DNA from: Anaerolineales bacterium
Lineage (GTDB): Bacteria > Chloroflexota > Anaerolineae > Anaerolineales > Villigracilaceae
NCBI GenBank assembly: GCA_020060625.1
Contig: JAGUZU010000015.1
Location: forward strand, 1 to 38,541
Reading direction: 5' to 3'
DNA: 38,541 nucleotides
In this document: piece by piece, positions 23,701 through 31,369 of the stretch
Layout of the letters: the number at the start of each line of letters is the position of its first letter
How positions within the stretch are numbered: position 1 is the stretch's first letter
The notes under the pieces: model-generated
What the model saw: only the letters and a program-made list of their open reading frames with translations
The model's database searches: none
Told to the model about the DNA's origin: nothing
Translations under genes and position numbers: made by a program

Positions 23701-26700
23701 GAACGGGCTGCGCCCGGACAAGGCGGCGATAGAGGCATTGGAAGTGTTCGCTTCGCAGGCTTCGCTGCTGGCGGGCAATATCCTGCGGCAGGATGAACTG
23801 CGCGCCCACATCGACTCGCTTTCCTCCGCGCTGGATCGCCAGCAAAAACTGCTCGGCATGACCCAGAACGACCTGCCGGTTTTGCTTCGCAAAGACCTCG
23901 AGCAGACCATCGCCTTGCATAACCTGGATCGGCGCGCCCAGCGCGTGCGCGCAGGGTTGGCGATCACCGAATCCGTCAGCCGCCAGTTGGACGCTTCTTC
24001 CGCGCTCTCCGCGTTGGGGCGCGAAACTCTGACCCAGCTTGGCATGTCGGTGGCGCTTGTGGCGGAGAACACGCCCGAAGGTCCGCGCCTCCTGCATGTG
24101 ATGGGAAGCCTGCCGCGCTCGACGAACGTCGAGGCATTGTTCGGTCAGCGGAATCCGCTGCGGGTGTGTTTGCAAAACGGCGTTCCCGTTTTGATCCCCA
24201 ACCTGGACGATAACGATGAATGGCGCGACGCCGCCCTGCTCACGTCCCTGCGCGCGAAAGGCGTGATCTGCCTGCCCATCCTTGTGGAAAACAAGCCCGT
24301 GGCGGCAATGCTGGCGGCAAGCCCCGAACCCATGCCGGCGTTCACGGAAGAAGACTCGCAGGTCTACGCCCAAATCTCGCGGCAGACGTCGCTCATCCTT
24401 CAGAATATTTCGCTGTTGAACCAGACCCGCCGCCGTTTGGACGAGGTGAATCTCCTGCTCGAGTTCAGCCGCCAGTTGTCGGGTATGGACGCCGATGCGA
24501 TTGTCAAATCCCTGCTGGAAAGCGCGCGCCGCGTCATTCAACATGCTCACGCGGGCGCGGTTCTCTTGTGGAACGCCAAGACCGAAACGCTTGCTCCTCG
24601 CGCGGTTTCAGGCTACGTGGATAACGGCAGGATGATGAACATCAATTATCGCGCCGGCGAAGCATTGCCCGGCGCCGCGTTCATGAACCGCCGCGCGCGC
24701 CGCGTGGATGAGATCAACTTTGCGCGCGATTACAACCTGGGCGCGGAAAACCTCGCCGTCTATCGCGAAGCCACCGGCGGGCGTTTGCCCGTCTCTTGCC
24801 TGCTTGTGCCGATTGTGGCGAGCGAGCAAAATTTGGGTTTGCTCGTTTTGGATAACTTCAACACAACCGGAGCCTTCCGCGCCGAGGATGAAGCGCTCCT
24901 TCTTTCGCTGGCGCAGCAGGTCGCCCTGTCGCTGGATAACCTCCGCCTCGTGCAGGCGACGCAGGAACGCGCCGGGCAACTGGAGGCATTGAACGACGCC
25001 TCCGTATCCCTGACCTCGAGCCTGCGCAGCGACGAGTTGACCAAAGCCCTGCTCGATCAGTTAAAGCCCATCCTCCCCTTCGATACCGCCACCCTGCTCT
25101 TGCGGGAAAAAGACCGCCTCACCGTTGCATCCACGCGCGGGTTCCCGGATGCGGAGGAGAGGCTGGGGCTTTCCGTCCCGGTTTCAGACAGCGCCCTGTT
25201 CAAGGAAATGGCGCAGTCGGGTCAGCCCATCCTCGTCAAGGATGTGCGCGAAGACCCGCGCTTTCCGCCCGTCGAAACGCCGCGTCTTTCCTGGCTTGGC
25301 ATCCCGTTGATCTCGAAGGGCGAGCTGGTCGGTGTCATCACCGCGGAGAAATGGCAGGCGAACTTCTACACCCGCGAACAGGTGCAGGTCGGCTTGACCT
25401 TCGCCAGCCAGTCCGCTGTTTCATTGGATAATGCCCGCCTGTACGAAGACAGCGTGAAACGCGCCACCGAACTGGATCAACGCTCCCAGCGTTTGACCGC
25501 CCTGAACCGCTTCGCCTCCGCCCTGACCCGCTCACTGGATACCGACCAGATTCTGAATCTGACCGCCGAAGAAGTGTTCAAAGGCTTGACCGCCAGCCGC
25601 GTCTCCGTAGTGACTTTTGAACGCGGTCAGGCATGGTGGAAATTCACCATACCCCGCATGCGCGCCAAATTCCCGCGCATCCTGCCCGATGCGCCCATCT
25701 TCAACCGCCTGCGCGAATCGTTGGGTATCTTCAACACCGACGACGTGCGCGGCGAACCCGACCTTGTTGCCCTGGCGGAAATGCTTGGCGAAAGCACAAG
25801 GGCGTTGCTGATCCTCCCGCTCGCCAGCGGACAGACGCTGACGGCGCTGGTCTTCGTCCAAATGACGGGCGAGACCCGCTTCGGAATCAACGAACTTGAA
25901 GTGGCGCGCACGATCACCAACCAGGCGACCATCGCGCTCGAAAACGCTCGCTTGTACCAATCCTCCGTCCGCACGGCGGAACGGTTTGCCGTTCTCAACG
26001 AGACGAGCTCGCTCGTCAGCGCGACCCTCGACCCGGATGAAATCTACGTCTCCGTTCACAAGGCGGCGGAACGGCTGATGCCGTTGGACACCTTCGTCAT
26101 CACCCTCTTCGATGAAGAAAAGAACGAGATCGACCCGGTCTATTTGTATGAACGCGGAAAACGCTATACCGCGGAACGCGTCCCGTTTGGGAAGGGCATG
26201 AGCAGCGAAGTGATCAAAACTGCGAAGCCCATCATCGTTTCCGGTCTCGAAAATGTCGGCGCCATGGAGGCTGCCCGGTTCGGCGAAGACTCGGAAACGA
26301 TCCAATCCATTGTGGCGGTTCCGATGATTTTGGGGAACAAGGCGCTCGGTATGCTCTCGGCGCAGAGCTACAAAGTGGACGTGTACAGCGAAGAGGATAT
26401 GCAAATCCTCGGCACGCTGGCGAATCAGGCGATTGTCGCCATCCAAAACGGACGGCTCTTCGCCGAAACGCAGGAACTGGCTTCCCAACTCGAATTGCGC
26501 GTGATGGAACGCACCGCCCAGTTGCAGCGCGAACAGCAAAATACGGAAACCCTGCTCCGCATTCTTACGGAGGTCTCATCCAGCCTCGATCTGGACCGCG
26601 CCTTGAACCGCACGTTGTCCCTGTTGAACGATGCCATCGGCGCGGAACAAGGCACGATTCTGCTCCTCCACGCAGATGACAACCTCCTGCACTATCGCGC

Positions 26701-28165
26701 GGGCTATGGCTATCTTTCCGACCGTTCCCAGCCGGATCGGCGCGGGTTTACGCTAAAGGTCGGGGAAGGGCTGGCAGGCTGGGTTGTCAAGAATCGCGAG
26801 GCGGTTCTTATCAGTGACCTGCATCAGGATTCGCGTTGGGTCCGGAATCCATCCGCAGGTCAGGACCATCGAAGCGCGATTGCGGTTCCCATGCTGGTCG
26901 GCGAGGATGTGATCGGCGTCCTCATGGTCTTCCAGCGCACGGTGAATTTCTTCAGCGCGGAAATGCTCAACCTCGTCAAGGCGATTGCCAGTCAGGTGGC
27001 GGTGGCGATCAACAACGCGCATCTCTATGAATTGATCCGCGACCAGGCGGAACGCCTCGGCGTGATGCTCCGCAAAGAGCAGGAGGAAGCCAGCCGTTCG
27101 CAAGCCATCCTCGAAGCGGTGGCAGACGGCGTGCTTGTCACCGGCGGCGACAATCGCATTACCTTCGTCAACGCCTCCGCTGTGGATATTTTGGATGTTG
27201 ATTCCGGGCGGCTGACAGGCAGTTCGCTGGAAGGGTTTGCGGGGCTGTTCGGCAAAGCCGCCGGCGACTGGATTGCGACCATCCGCCGCTGGTCTGAAAG
27301 CCCGTCCTCGCATCAATCCGGCGATACGTATGCGGAACAACTTGAGTTGGAAAACGGACGCATTGTGCTTGTCCACCTTGCGCCGGTGATTCTGCAAAAC
27401 GATTTCCTCGGCACGGTGTCCATCTTCCGCGACATCACGCACGAGGTCGAAGTGGACCGCCTGAAGTCCGAGTTTGTGGCGACGGTCAGTCACGAACTGC
27501 GCACGCCCATGACCGCCATTAAAGGCTATGTGGATATCCTCACCATGGGCGCGGCTGGCGCTTTGAACGAAAACCAGATGCACTTCCTCGATGTGGTTCG
27601 CAACAACATCGAACGCCTCAACATCCTCGTCAGCGACCTGCTGGATATTTCCCGCATCGAATCGGGACGCATCACACTCGACCAGAGACCGATCAAACTG
27701 CCCGAAATCGCCGAGGATGTCGTTGCCGAAGCCCTGCGCCGTTCGCAAACCGAGAGCAAACCCATTGCGCTTTCCTTGAACGCGCCCAAGAACCTGCCAA
27801 CGGTGGTTGGAGACGCCGACCGCGTGCGGCAGATTTTGAGCAACCTTGTGAACAATGCCTACAACTACACGCCCAACAACGGAACCATCCATGTAAACAT
27901 CCACCCATTGAACGGCGAATTGCAGGTGGACGTGGAGGATAACGGAGTCGGCATTGCCCCTGAAGACCAGGACCGCATATTCGAACGATTCTTCCGCGGC
28001 GAACACCCGCTTGTGCTTTCCACTCCCGGAACCGGGCTGGGGCTTCCCATTGTCCGCCAGTTGGTGGAAATGCACAACGGGCGTATTTGGATGAAAAGCA
28101 CGGGCGTGCCGGGTGAAGGCTCCACGTTTTCATTCACCCTGCCCATCTACAATAACGGAGATTAA
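20750..28165 (+). CDS. Giant multi-GAF hybrid-type sensor histidine kinase (about 11 GAF domains)
   Basis: 2471 residues. One membrane segment lies at about 5-25 (LGISLFVAGLVIVALAWVIL), then a PAS-like domain (50-140). Successive GAF domains begin near residues 154, 324, 497, 671, 837, 1068, 1233, 1414, 1585, 1748 and 1935. Each starts with a recognisable L-x-x-x-S-x-x-L-D helix (for example FSQAIAASLDLDATI and LNETSSLVSATLDPDEI). A PAS domain (about 2120-2230) is followed by the HisKA box SHELRTPMTAIKGY with His2248 and an HATPase_c domain containing NAYNYTPN, DNGVGIAPEDQDRIFERFF and GTGLGLPIVRQ. Most histidine kinases carry one or two GAFs. Cytoplasmic except the N-terminal anchor. The next gene is its receiver. 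Confidence 0.93.
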   Translation: MVPGLGISLFVAGLVIVALAWVILRMLSLTRKTAQADAGSRAFPEATKSNDAVLILQPGGRVEYISAQARAYFNLRENEPYDIERLARHVRPAGDFLDLCAMPGSKRVSISGRLVEIASYEVPGAYPMMLISLRAKDLTPALEQENGAASEILQVATEFSQAIAASLDLDATIRSILENVSRLVPSDVLELKLWNDERQGLMPYRYQQSGMSRVVTASLSQFGSLTDQLVAKRKPVLLEDARSREELATGNELTPILSYLGIPLIAGGKLVGALEAGQLSSGAFGQHDLDLLHIISGQAAVALRNAKLYEEEQKRGAELAGLANINQVLGSVQDVQDVFARLMESVAPLFQAEIMGFLLYDESRRALEGKIPFRGIPPHVVEIYRSSIPQDGPAQEIISGQQPIITRDAMNDQNWRALGLSDVATAASLRDNALVPLLSSGRMLGYFQVGHHTRGVSSFTPDEIRLMNIVASQAAAIIENVLLVQQARARAQRADALRRIASLSASSATLEETLKYSMQELARLFQADAGAVFLMDETRGVLRLNRESMFGVSDELSNSFIQIFIDDPNYRYTVSGSRKSFLSGRLSSDRRILPAYRPLATALSMESAIVVPLVARERSIGELMIGSKKADHFNSYDLQIVSTAAGQMAAAVESAGLLAQTDESLRRRMDRLSEIARVSRELGASLDVTHLLQIVHDESMRNMRADCSSVLLFEQNADSAEPRIQQAVGCERQRGLSLVEQTAIRKSEPYIVPDYLRGDDLPPHEGVHSSIIIPITYQTRTIGLIDIHSGRPGAFTPESAEFLQMLAIQAGIALNNAQKYQAEKRHGELMRRRSDTLVRLTDASFSLGHDQPLDQALQTIALGIRDSTPFRVVLVSIVEPETELLRRVTALGIPQETLNELLATRQPLASVQQLMRPEFKISRSYFIPADQTPVIPPDLHMVTLDMTASETKTAEAWDPDDFLLIPLENAEGRIIGLISLDDPSNGLRPDKAAIEALEVFASQASLLAGNILRQDELRAHIDSLSSALDRQQKLLGMTQNDLPVLLRKDLEQTIALHNLDRRAQRVRAGLAITESVSRQLDASSALSALGRETLTQLGMSVALVAENTPEGPRLLHVMGSLPRSTNVEALFGQRNPLRVCLQNGVPVLIPNLDDNDEWRDAALLTSLRAKGVICLPILVENKPVAAMLAASPEPMPAFTEEDSQVYAQISRQTSLILQNISLLNQTRRRLDEVNLLLEFSRQLSGMDADAIVKSLLESARRVIQHAHAGAVLLWNAKTETLAPRAVSGYVDNGRMMNINYRAGEALPGAAFMNRRARRVDEINFARDYNLGAENLAVYREATGGRLPVSCLLVPIVASEQNLGLLVLDNFNTTGAFRAEDEALLLSLAQQVALSLDNLRLVQATQERAGQLEALNDASVSLTSSLRSDELTKALLDQLKPILPFDTATLLLREKDRLTVASTRGFPDAEERLGLSVPVSDSALFKEMAQSGQPILVKDVREDPRFPPVETPRLSWLGIPLISKGELVGVITAEKWQANFYTREQVQVGLTFASQSAVSLDNARLYEDSVKRATELDQRSQRLTALNRFASALTRSLDTDQILNLTAEEVFKGLTASRVSVVTFERGQAWWKFTIPRMRAKFPRILPDAPIFNRLRESLGIFNTDDVRGEPDLVALAEMLGESTRALLILPLASGQTLTALVFVQMTGETRFGINELEVARTITNQATIALENARLYQSSVRTAERFAVLNETSSLVSATLDPDEIYVSVHKAAERLMPLDTFVITLFDEEKNEIDPVYLYERGKRYTAERVPFGKGMSSEVIKTAKPIIVSGLENVGAMEAARFGEDSETIQSIVAVPMILGNKALGMLSAQSYKVDVYSEEDMQILGTLANQAIVAIQNGRLFAETQELASQLELRVMERTAQLQREQQNTETLLRILTEVSSSLDLDRALNRTLSLLNDAIGAEQGTILLLHADDNLLHYRAGYGYLSDRSQPDRRGFTLKVGEGLAGWVVKNREAVLISDLHQDSRWVRNPSAGQDHRSAIAVPMLVGEDVIGVLMVFQRTVNFFSAEMLNLVKAIASQVAVAINNAHLYELIRDQAERLGVMLRKEQEEASRSQAILEAVADGVLVTGGDNRITFVNASAVDILDVDSGRLTGSSLEGFAGLFGKAAGDWIATIRRWSESPSSHQSGDTYAEQLELENGRIVLVHLAPVILQNDFLGTVSIFRDITHEVEVDRLKSEFVATVSHELRTPMTAIKGYVDILTMGAAGALNENQMHFLDVVRNNIERLNILVSDLLDISRIESGRITLDQRPIKLPEIAEDVVAEALRRSQTESKPIALSLNAPKNLPTVVGDADRVRQILSNLVNNAYNYTPNNGTIHVNIHPLNGELQVDVEDNGVGIAPEDQDRIFERFFRGEHPLVLSTPGTGLGLPIVRQLVEMHNGRIWMKSTGVPGEGSTFSFTLPIYNNGD

Positions 28166-28540
28166 ATGGCGCGAATACTGATTGCAGAAGACGAACCCGA
28201 TATCCGTGAATTGGTGGCATTCACCCTGCGCTTTGCAGGGCATGAAGTCATCACGTCCTCCAACGGCGAAGAGGCGCTCCACCAGGCATCCCAATCCGTC
28301 CCCGACCTCATCCTCATGGATGTGCGTATGCCGAAAATGACCGGCTACGATGCCTGCCGCGCAATGAAAGCCGACTCCAACCTGAAGGACATCCCCGTCG
28401 TTTTCCTGTCCGCCAAAGGACAGGATTCCGAGATTCAAACCGGACTGGATGCGGGCGCGGAGGAATACCTGCTCAAACCGTTCGCGCCGGACCAATTGGT
28501 GGAACGCGTCAAAGACATTCTTTCGAAATTTGGAAAATAA
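28166..28540 (+). CDS. Single-domain response regulator (CheY/Spo0F-like)
   Basis: 124 residues: one intact receiver with Asp52 (LILMDVRMPK), Ser82 in the Thr/Ser position (FLSAKG) and Lys104 (EEYLLKPFAP). The start abuts the kinase stop codon with no gap, and CGGAGAT in the kinase's last codons serves as ribosome-binding site. It lacks an output domain. It is the natural phospho-acceptor of the giant kinase, and may relay to the GGDEF-like regulator or to the hydrolases and GTPase in the same block. Confidence 0.92.
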   Translation: MARILIAEDEPDIRELVAFTLRFAGHEVITSSNGEEALHQASQSVPDLILMDVRMPKMTGYDACRAMKADSNLKDIPVVFLSAKGQDSEIQTGLDAGAEEYLLKPFAPDQLVERVKDILSKFGK

Positions 28541-28546
28541 TCCTTA

Positions 28547-29335
28547 ATGAGCGCGATCATTCTCGACGGTTCGATGGTGCATTACGAGGCTCTGGGACGC
28601 GGACGCCCCATTGTCTTCCTGCACGGCTGGGTCGGCTCATGGCGTTACTGGATCAACGCCATGCAAGTCGCATCCACATCCTTCCGCGCCTACGCGCTCG
28701 ATCTCTACGGTTTCGGCGACACCACCCGCGACCCGCTGCGCTACTCCCTCGACCAGCAGGCGGACCTCCTCAACCAATTCCTCGAAGAGATGGGCATTGG
28801 CAAAGTCGCCATCGTTGGGCATGACCTCGGAGCGCTGGTTGGCTTTACATTTCTTAAACGCTTCCACGCCAGTGTGGACCGCGTCATGGCGATCAACTGT
28901 CCCCTTGACTATGAAGCGGTCAACACCCGCATGAGGACGGCTCCCGCCACCGAACTTGCGGAATGGTTGACATCCAAATCGCCGGACGCCATGTCCGCCC
29001 TTGCAGACGCCTCCAAAGTGGACCCGCAGGCTGTTACCGCCTCCCTCGCCGGACTCCAAGCCGACAACTGGCTCGCCGGCATCCGAAACCTCGGCGTGCC
29101 GTGCCTGTTCGTATACGGCTCGAACGACGCCGCCCTCACCCTCCCTTCGCAGGAAAAAGTGGATTCCCTTCCCATGCACATGCACCAGATCAACCTCGAA
29201 GGCGCGGGTCACTTCCCCATGCTCGATAACCCCGCCCTGTTCAACCGCCTGCTCACCGACTTCCTCGCATTGGATTCCGGGGCAAGTCCTCGTGAAATGC
29301 AATTGAAAGAGGAGTGGAAGCGCAGAGTTCGCTGA
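28547..29335 (+). CDS. Alpha/beta hydrolase with Asp nucleophile position
   Basis: 262 residues, closely similar over the first 60 to the hydrolase at 15965 (HYEALGRGRPIVFLHGWVGSW against HYEVYGRGRPVILLHGWLGSW), including the oxyanion loop. The nucleophile elbow reads VGHDLGA with Asp93, in the exact position of Ser93 in the paralogue. Asp nucleophiles occur in haloalkane dehalogenases and epoxide hydrolases. The final acid/base motifs are VYGSNDAAL and GAGHFPMLDNP. It starts 7 nt after the receiver gene; no strong Shine-Dalgarno. It ends the block. Substrate unknown; an Asp nucleophile suggests a dehalogenase- or epoxide hydrolase-type reaction. Confidence 0.87.
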   Translation: MSAIILDGSMVHYEALGRGRPIVFLHGWVGSWRYWINAMQVASTSFRAYALDLYGFGDTTRDPLRYSLDQQADLLNQFLEEMGIGKVAIVGHDLGALVGFTFLKRFHASVDRVMAINCPLDYEAVNTRMRTAPATELAEWLTSKSPDAMSALADASKVDPQAVTASLAGLQADNWLAGIRNLGVPCLFVYGSNDAALTLPSQEKVDSLPMHMHQINLEGAGHFPMLDNPALFNRLLTDFLALDSGASPREMQLKEEWKRRVR

Positions 29336-29337
29336 AA

Positions 29338-29372
29338 ATGCCGTGAGAAAAATCATCTCGCGGTATTTTTTT
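29338..29372 (+). terminator. Intrinsic terminator of the signalling/lipid block
   Basis: An 11-bp stem with two G-U pairs (29338-29348 with 29356-29366) and a 7-nt loop is followed by a T7 tract. It sits three bases after the last hydrolase stop and just before the thiamine operon promoter. Confidence 0.9.
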
Positions 29373-29374
29373 AC

Positions 29375-29403
29375 TTGACACCCCACCTCCACAGGCATAT
29401 ACT
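29375..29403 (+). promoter_or_regulatory. Consensus sigma70 promoter of the thiamine operon
   Basis: TTGACA (29375-29380), exactly 17 bp spacer, then TATACT (29398-29403). Transcription would start near 29410, at the beginning of the TPP riboswitch. Confidence 0.92.
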
Positions 29404-29413
29404 CCAATTACAA

Positions 29414-29508
29414 CCGAACGGGGAGTCCCGCATTACGGGACTGAGAGGAGCGTGAACGCGCTCGACCCGCATCACCTGATCTGGTTCATACCAGCGGAGG
29501 GATTCTCA
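29414..29508 (+). promoter_or_regulatory. TPP (THI-element) riboswitch
   Basis: The conserved TPP-aptamer blocks appear in order: CGGGGAGTCC (about 29419-29428), then GGGACTGAGAGG, ACCCGC, CACCTGATCTGG and TACCAGCGGAGGGA (ending near 29502). The loops between are of normal length. This senses thiamine pyrophosphate and controls the thiN-thiB operon. CGGAGG at 29495-29500 can pair with CCTCCG at 29525-29530, which lies in the terminator stem below, giving the expected antiterminator. Confidence 0.96.
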
Positions 29509-29519
29509 ATACGCCTGCC

Positions 29520-29548
29520 AACATCCTCCGCTGCCGAGGATGTTTTTT
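29520..29548 (+). terminator. Riboswitch-controlled intrinsic terminator
   Basis: AACATCCTC (29520-29528) pairs perfectly with GAGGATGTT (29536-29544) around a 7-nt loop and runs into a T6 tract. The left arm overlaps the antiterminator pairing partner, so TPP binding should promote termination. Confidence 0.92.
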
Positions 29549-29560
29549 GTTTAACCGTAG

Positions 29561-29622
29561 CGCAAGATTTATCTTGCGTCCCTCCCGGGCGACATAAATG
29601 CTTGCCCTGAGTTTATCGAACG
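29561..29622. repeat. Repeat material between riboswitch and thiN
   Basis: CGCAAGAT (29561-29568) and ATCTTGCG (29571-29578) form a perfect dyad. It is followed by CCCTGAGTTTATCGAACGG (about 29604-29622), a variant of the CCCTGAGCCTGTCGAAGGG word found inside thiQ. The stretch looks like dispersed-repeat insertion between the riboswitch terminator and the coding region. Confidence 0.65.
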
Positions 29623-29645
29623 GTCTCGGTACTGAAAGCCTGCCC

Positions 29646-30281
29646 ATGAGAATCATCATCTTCGCCAACGGCGACCTTCCAAATCTCGAAAAAGCCGGCG
29701 CCCTCATCCGCCCCGATGACTTCATCCTCTGCGCGGACGGCGGCACACGCCACGCCCTCGCGCTGGGACTTGTCCCAAACGTCATCATCGGCGATATGGA
29801 TTCATTACCTTCCAACTTTCAACCTTCAACCTTCAACGGCGAATTGATCCTATTTCCAAAAGATAAAAACGAAACCGACCTCGAACTCGCCCTCAACCAT
29901 GCTCTCACCCTCAACCCCGACGAAATTCTCATCCTCGCCGCCCTCGGCGGTCGCCTGGACCAAACCCTCGCCAACATTGCTTTGCTTTCCAATCTTCAAC
30001 TTGCAACCTTCAACATTAAACTCACTGATGGCGTAGAAGAAATCTTCTTTTGCAGAGACCAAGTCCAAGTCGAAGGAAGAAGCGGCGACATCGTCTCACT
30101 CATCCCCTGGCAGGGAGAAGTCACAGGCGTCTTTACCGAAAATCTGCGTTGGCAACTTCATCATGAAACGCTGTACCCTGATAAAACTCGCGGCATCAGC
30201 AACGAAATGACATCGGATGTCACGACTGTCATGATAAAGAGCGGTTTGTTGTTGGTTGTTCACAGCATTGGCGATACGTAA
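29646..30281 (+). CDS. thiN: Thiamine pyrophosphokinase
   Basis: 211 residues from ATG 29646; the in-frame codons upstream (from 29598) belong to repeat sequence. It converts thiamine to TPP using ATP. N-terminal motifs ILCADGGTRHALALGLVPN and IGDMDSL, then DKNETDLELAL and ALGGRLDQTLANIALL, match the ThiN/TPK catalytic domain; a beta-sandwich domain follows (VEEIFFCRDQ). Between IGDMDSL and the ETD motif is SNFQPSTFN, and later SNLQLATFN; both are encoded by TTCAACCTTCAAC-type repeat words inserted in frame. There is no strong Shine-Dalgarno. First gene under the TPP riboswitch, fitting feedback control. Confidence 0.92.
   Translation: MRIIIFANGDLPNLEKAGALIRPDDFILCADGGTRHALALGLVPNVIIGDMDSLPSNFQPSTFNGELILFPKDKNETDLELALNHALTLNPDEILILAALGGRLDQTLANIALLSNLQLATFNIKLTDGVEEIFFCRDQVQVEGRSGDIVSLIPWQGEVTGVFTENLRWQLHHETLYPDKTRGISNEMTSDVTTVMIKSGLLLVVHSIGDT
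29811..29836. repeat. In-frame repeat segment in thiN (copy 1)
   Basis: Three successive CTTTCAAC/CCTTCAAC words occur in the linker between the DMDSL and ETD motifs of thiamine pyrophosphokinase. The words are those of the GTTGAAGGTTACAGGTTG element. The reading frame stays open. Confidence 0.75.
29991..30014. repeat. In-frame repeat segment in thiN (copy 2)
   Basis: AATCTTCAACTTGCAACC followed by TTCAAC repeats the family words in the part of the gene after the GGRLDQ motif. The segment encodes SNLQLATFN without breaking the frame. Confidence 0.6.
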
Positions 30282-30310
30282 TTCGTAATTGAATTCAAAA
30301 GGAACTTCCC

Positions 30311-31366
30311 ATGAAAAAAACTTTCCACTTTCCACTTTCCACTTTTAACCTACTTCTTTCCTCTTTTCTCTTCCTTGTGGCTGCCTGCGCCCCCAAAAGC
30401 CCCACCACCCTCACCGTCATGACCCACGACTCGTTTGCGATTAGTGAAGATGTTGTCACCGCATTTGAAGCCGCCAACAACGTCGATGTCGTTTTCCTTC
30501 AAAGCGGTGACGCGGGTACGATGCTCAACAAAGCCATTCTCTCCAAAGATGCCCCGCTTGCGGATGTGATGTTCGGCGTGGACAACACCTTCCTCTCCCG
30601 CGCCCTCGAAGCGGACATCTTCGATGCCTACCAATCGCCCGGTCTGAGTGACGTCCCCGCCGACTTCGTGCTGGATTCTTCCTTCCGCGCCCTGCCCGTG
30701 GACTATGGCGATGTCTGCATCAACTACGACAAAAAATATTTTGAAGAAAATAATCTTGTTGCGCCACAATCGTTCGAAGATTTGGCAAAGCCCGAATACA
30801 ACGGCTTGCTCGTTGTGGAAAGCCCCGCTACTTCTTCGCCCGGCTTGGCGTTCATGCTCGCCACTCGTGCCTGGTTCGGTGACGGCTTCCTCGATTACTG
30901 GCAGAGCCTGAAAGAGAATGGGGTGGTGGTCGTTGATGGATGGGAAACCGCCTACTATACCAACTTCTCTGCTTCATCGGGACAAGGACCGCAGCCGATG
31001 GTGGTCTCGTACGCCTCCAGCCCCGCCGCGGAAGTGTTCTTCGCTTCCGAGCCGCTGACCGAATCCCCGACCGCTTCCATCGTCGCTTCGGGTATGTGCT
31101 TTCGCCAGATCGAATTCGTGGGCATCCTCAAGAACGGACAGAACCGCGATCTCGCCGAAAAATTCGTGGACTTTATGTTGAGTAAAGAATTTCAGGAAGA
31201 TATGCCGTTGAACATGTTTGTCTATCCTGTCAACCAAACTGCCCAACTGCCTGAAGTCTTCGTGCAACACGCCCAAGTCGCCGACCAACCCGCCTCCATC
31301 ACCTACGAAGACATCGCCGCCAACCGCGACACATGGATCGAAGCATGGGCGGAAGTGATGAAATAG
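30311..31366 (+). CDS. thiB: Thiamine ABC transporter substrate-binding lipoprotein
   Basis: 351 residues, with AAAGGAA before the ATG. A lipoprotein signal ends in VAAC (Cys26). The mature part has the ThiB/TbpA pattern: LTVMTHDSFAISEDV, DAPLADVMFGVDNTFLSRAL, FRALPVDYGDVCINYDKKYF, and later VVVDGWETAYYTNFS and SYASSPAAEVFF. It binds thiamine outside the cell and delivers it to ThiP. The signal peptide's first dozen residues come from ACTTTCC-type repeats. It is the second gene of the TPP riboswitch operon; its permease gene is 660 bp further on, after an inserted toxin-antitoxin pair. Confidence 0.93.
   Translation: MKKTFHFPLSTFNLLLSSFLFLVAACAPKSPTTLTVMTHDSFAISEDVVTAFEAANNVDVVFLQSGDAGTMLNKAILSKDAPLADVMFGVDNTFLSRALEADIFDAYQSPGLSDVPADFVLDSSFRALPVDYGDVCINYDKKYFEENNLVAPQSFEDLAKPEYNGLLVVESPATSSPGLAFMLATRAWFGDGFLDYWQSLKENGVVVVDGWETAYYTNFSASSGQGPQPMVVSYASSPAAEVFFASEPLTESPTASIVASGMCFRQIEFVGILKNGQNRDLAEKFVDFMLSKEFQEDMPLNMFVYPVNQTAQLPEVFVQHAQVADQPASITYEDIAANRDTWIEAWAEVMK
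30320..30340. repeat. ACTTTCC triplet repeat in the thiB signal-peptide region
   Basis: Three exact 7-bp copies of ACTTTCC (30320-30340) followed by a diverged ACTTTTAACC. Together they total 21 bp and preserve the reading frame. They encode part of the signal peptide TFHFPLSTF. Similar ACTTTCC words occur near 6700, after the DUF2277 gene. Confidence 0.75.
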
Positions 31367-31369
31367 TGT

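Noticed and set aside
24146-25998. Minus-strand frames inside the giant kinase gene (up to 531 codons)
   Set aside because: They are shadows of the high-GC coding strand; the GAF domains on the plus strand are continuous and recognisable.
29561-29640. An upstream start for thiN at 29598
   Set aside because: The extra residues are encoded by dispersed-repeat words, and the ThiN family starts at the M-R-I-I-I-F segment (29646).
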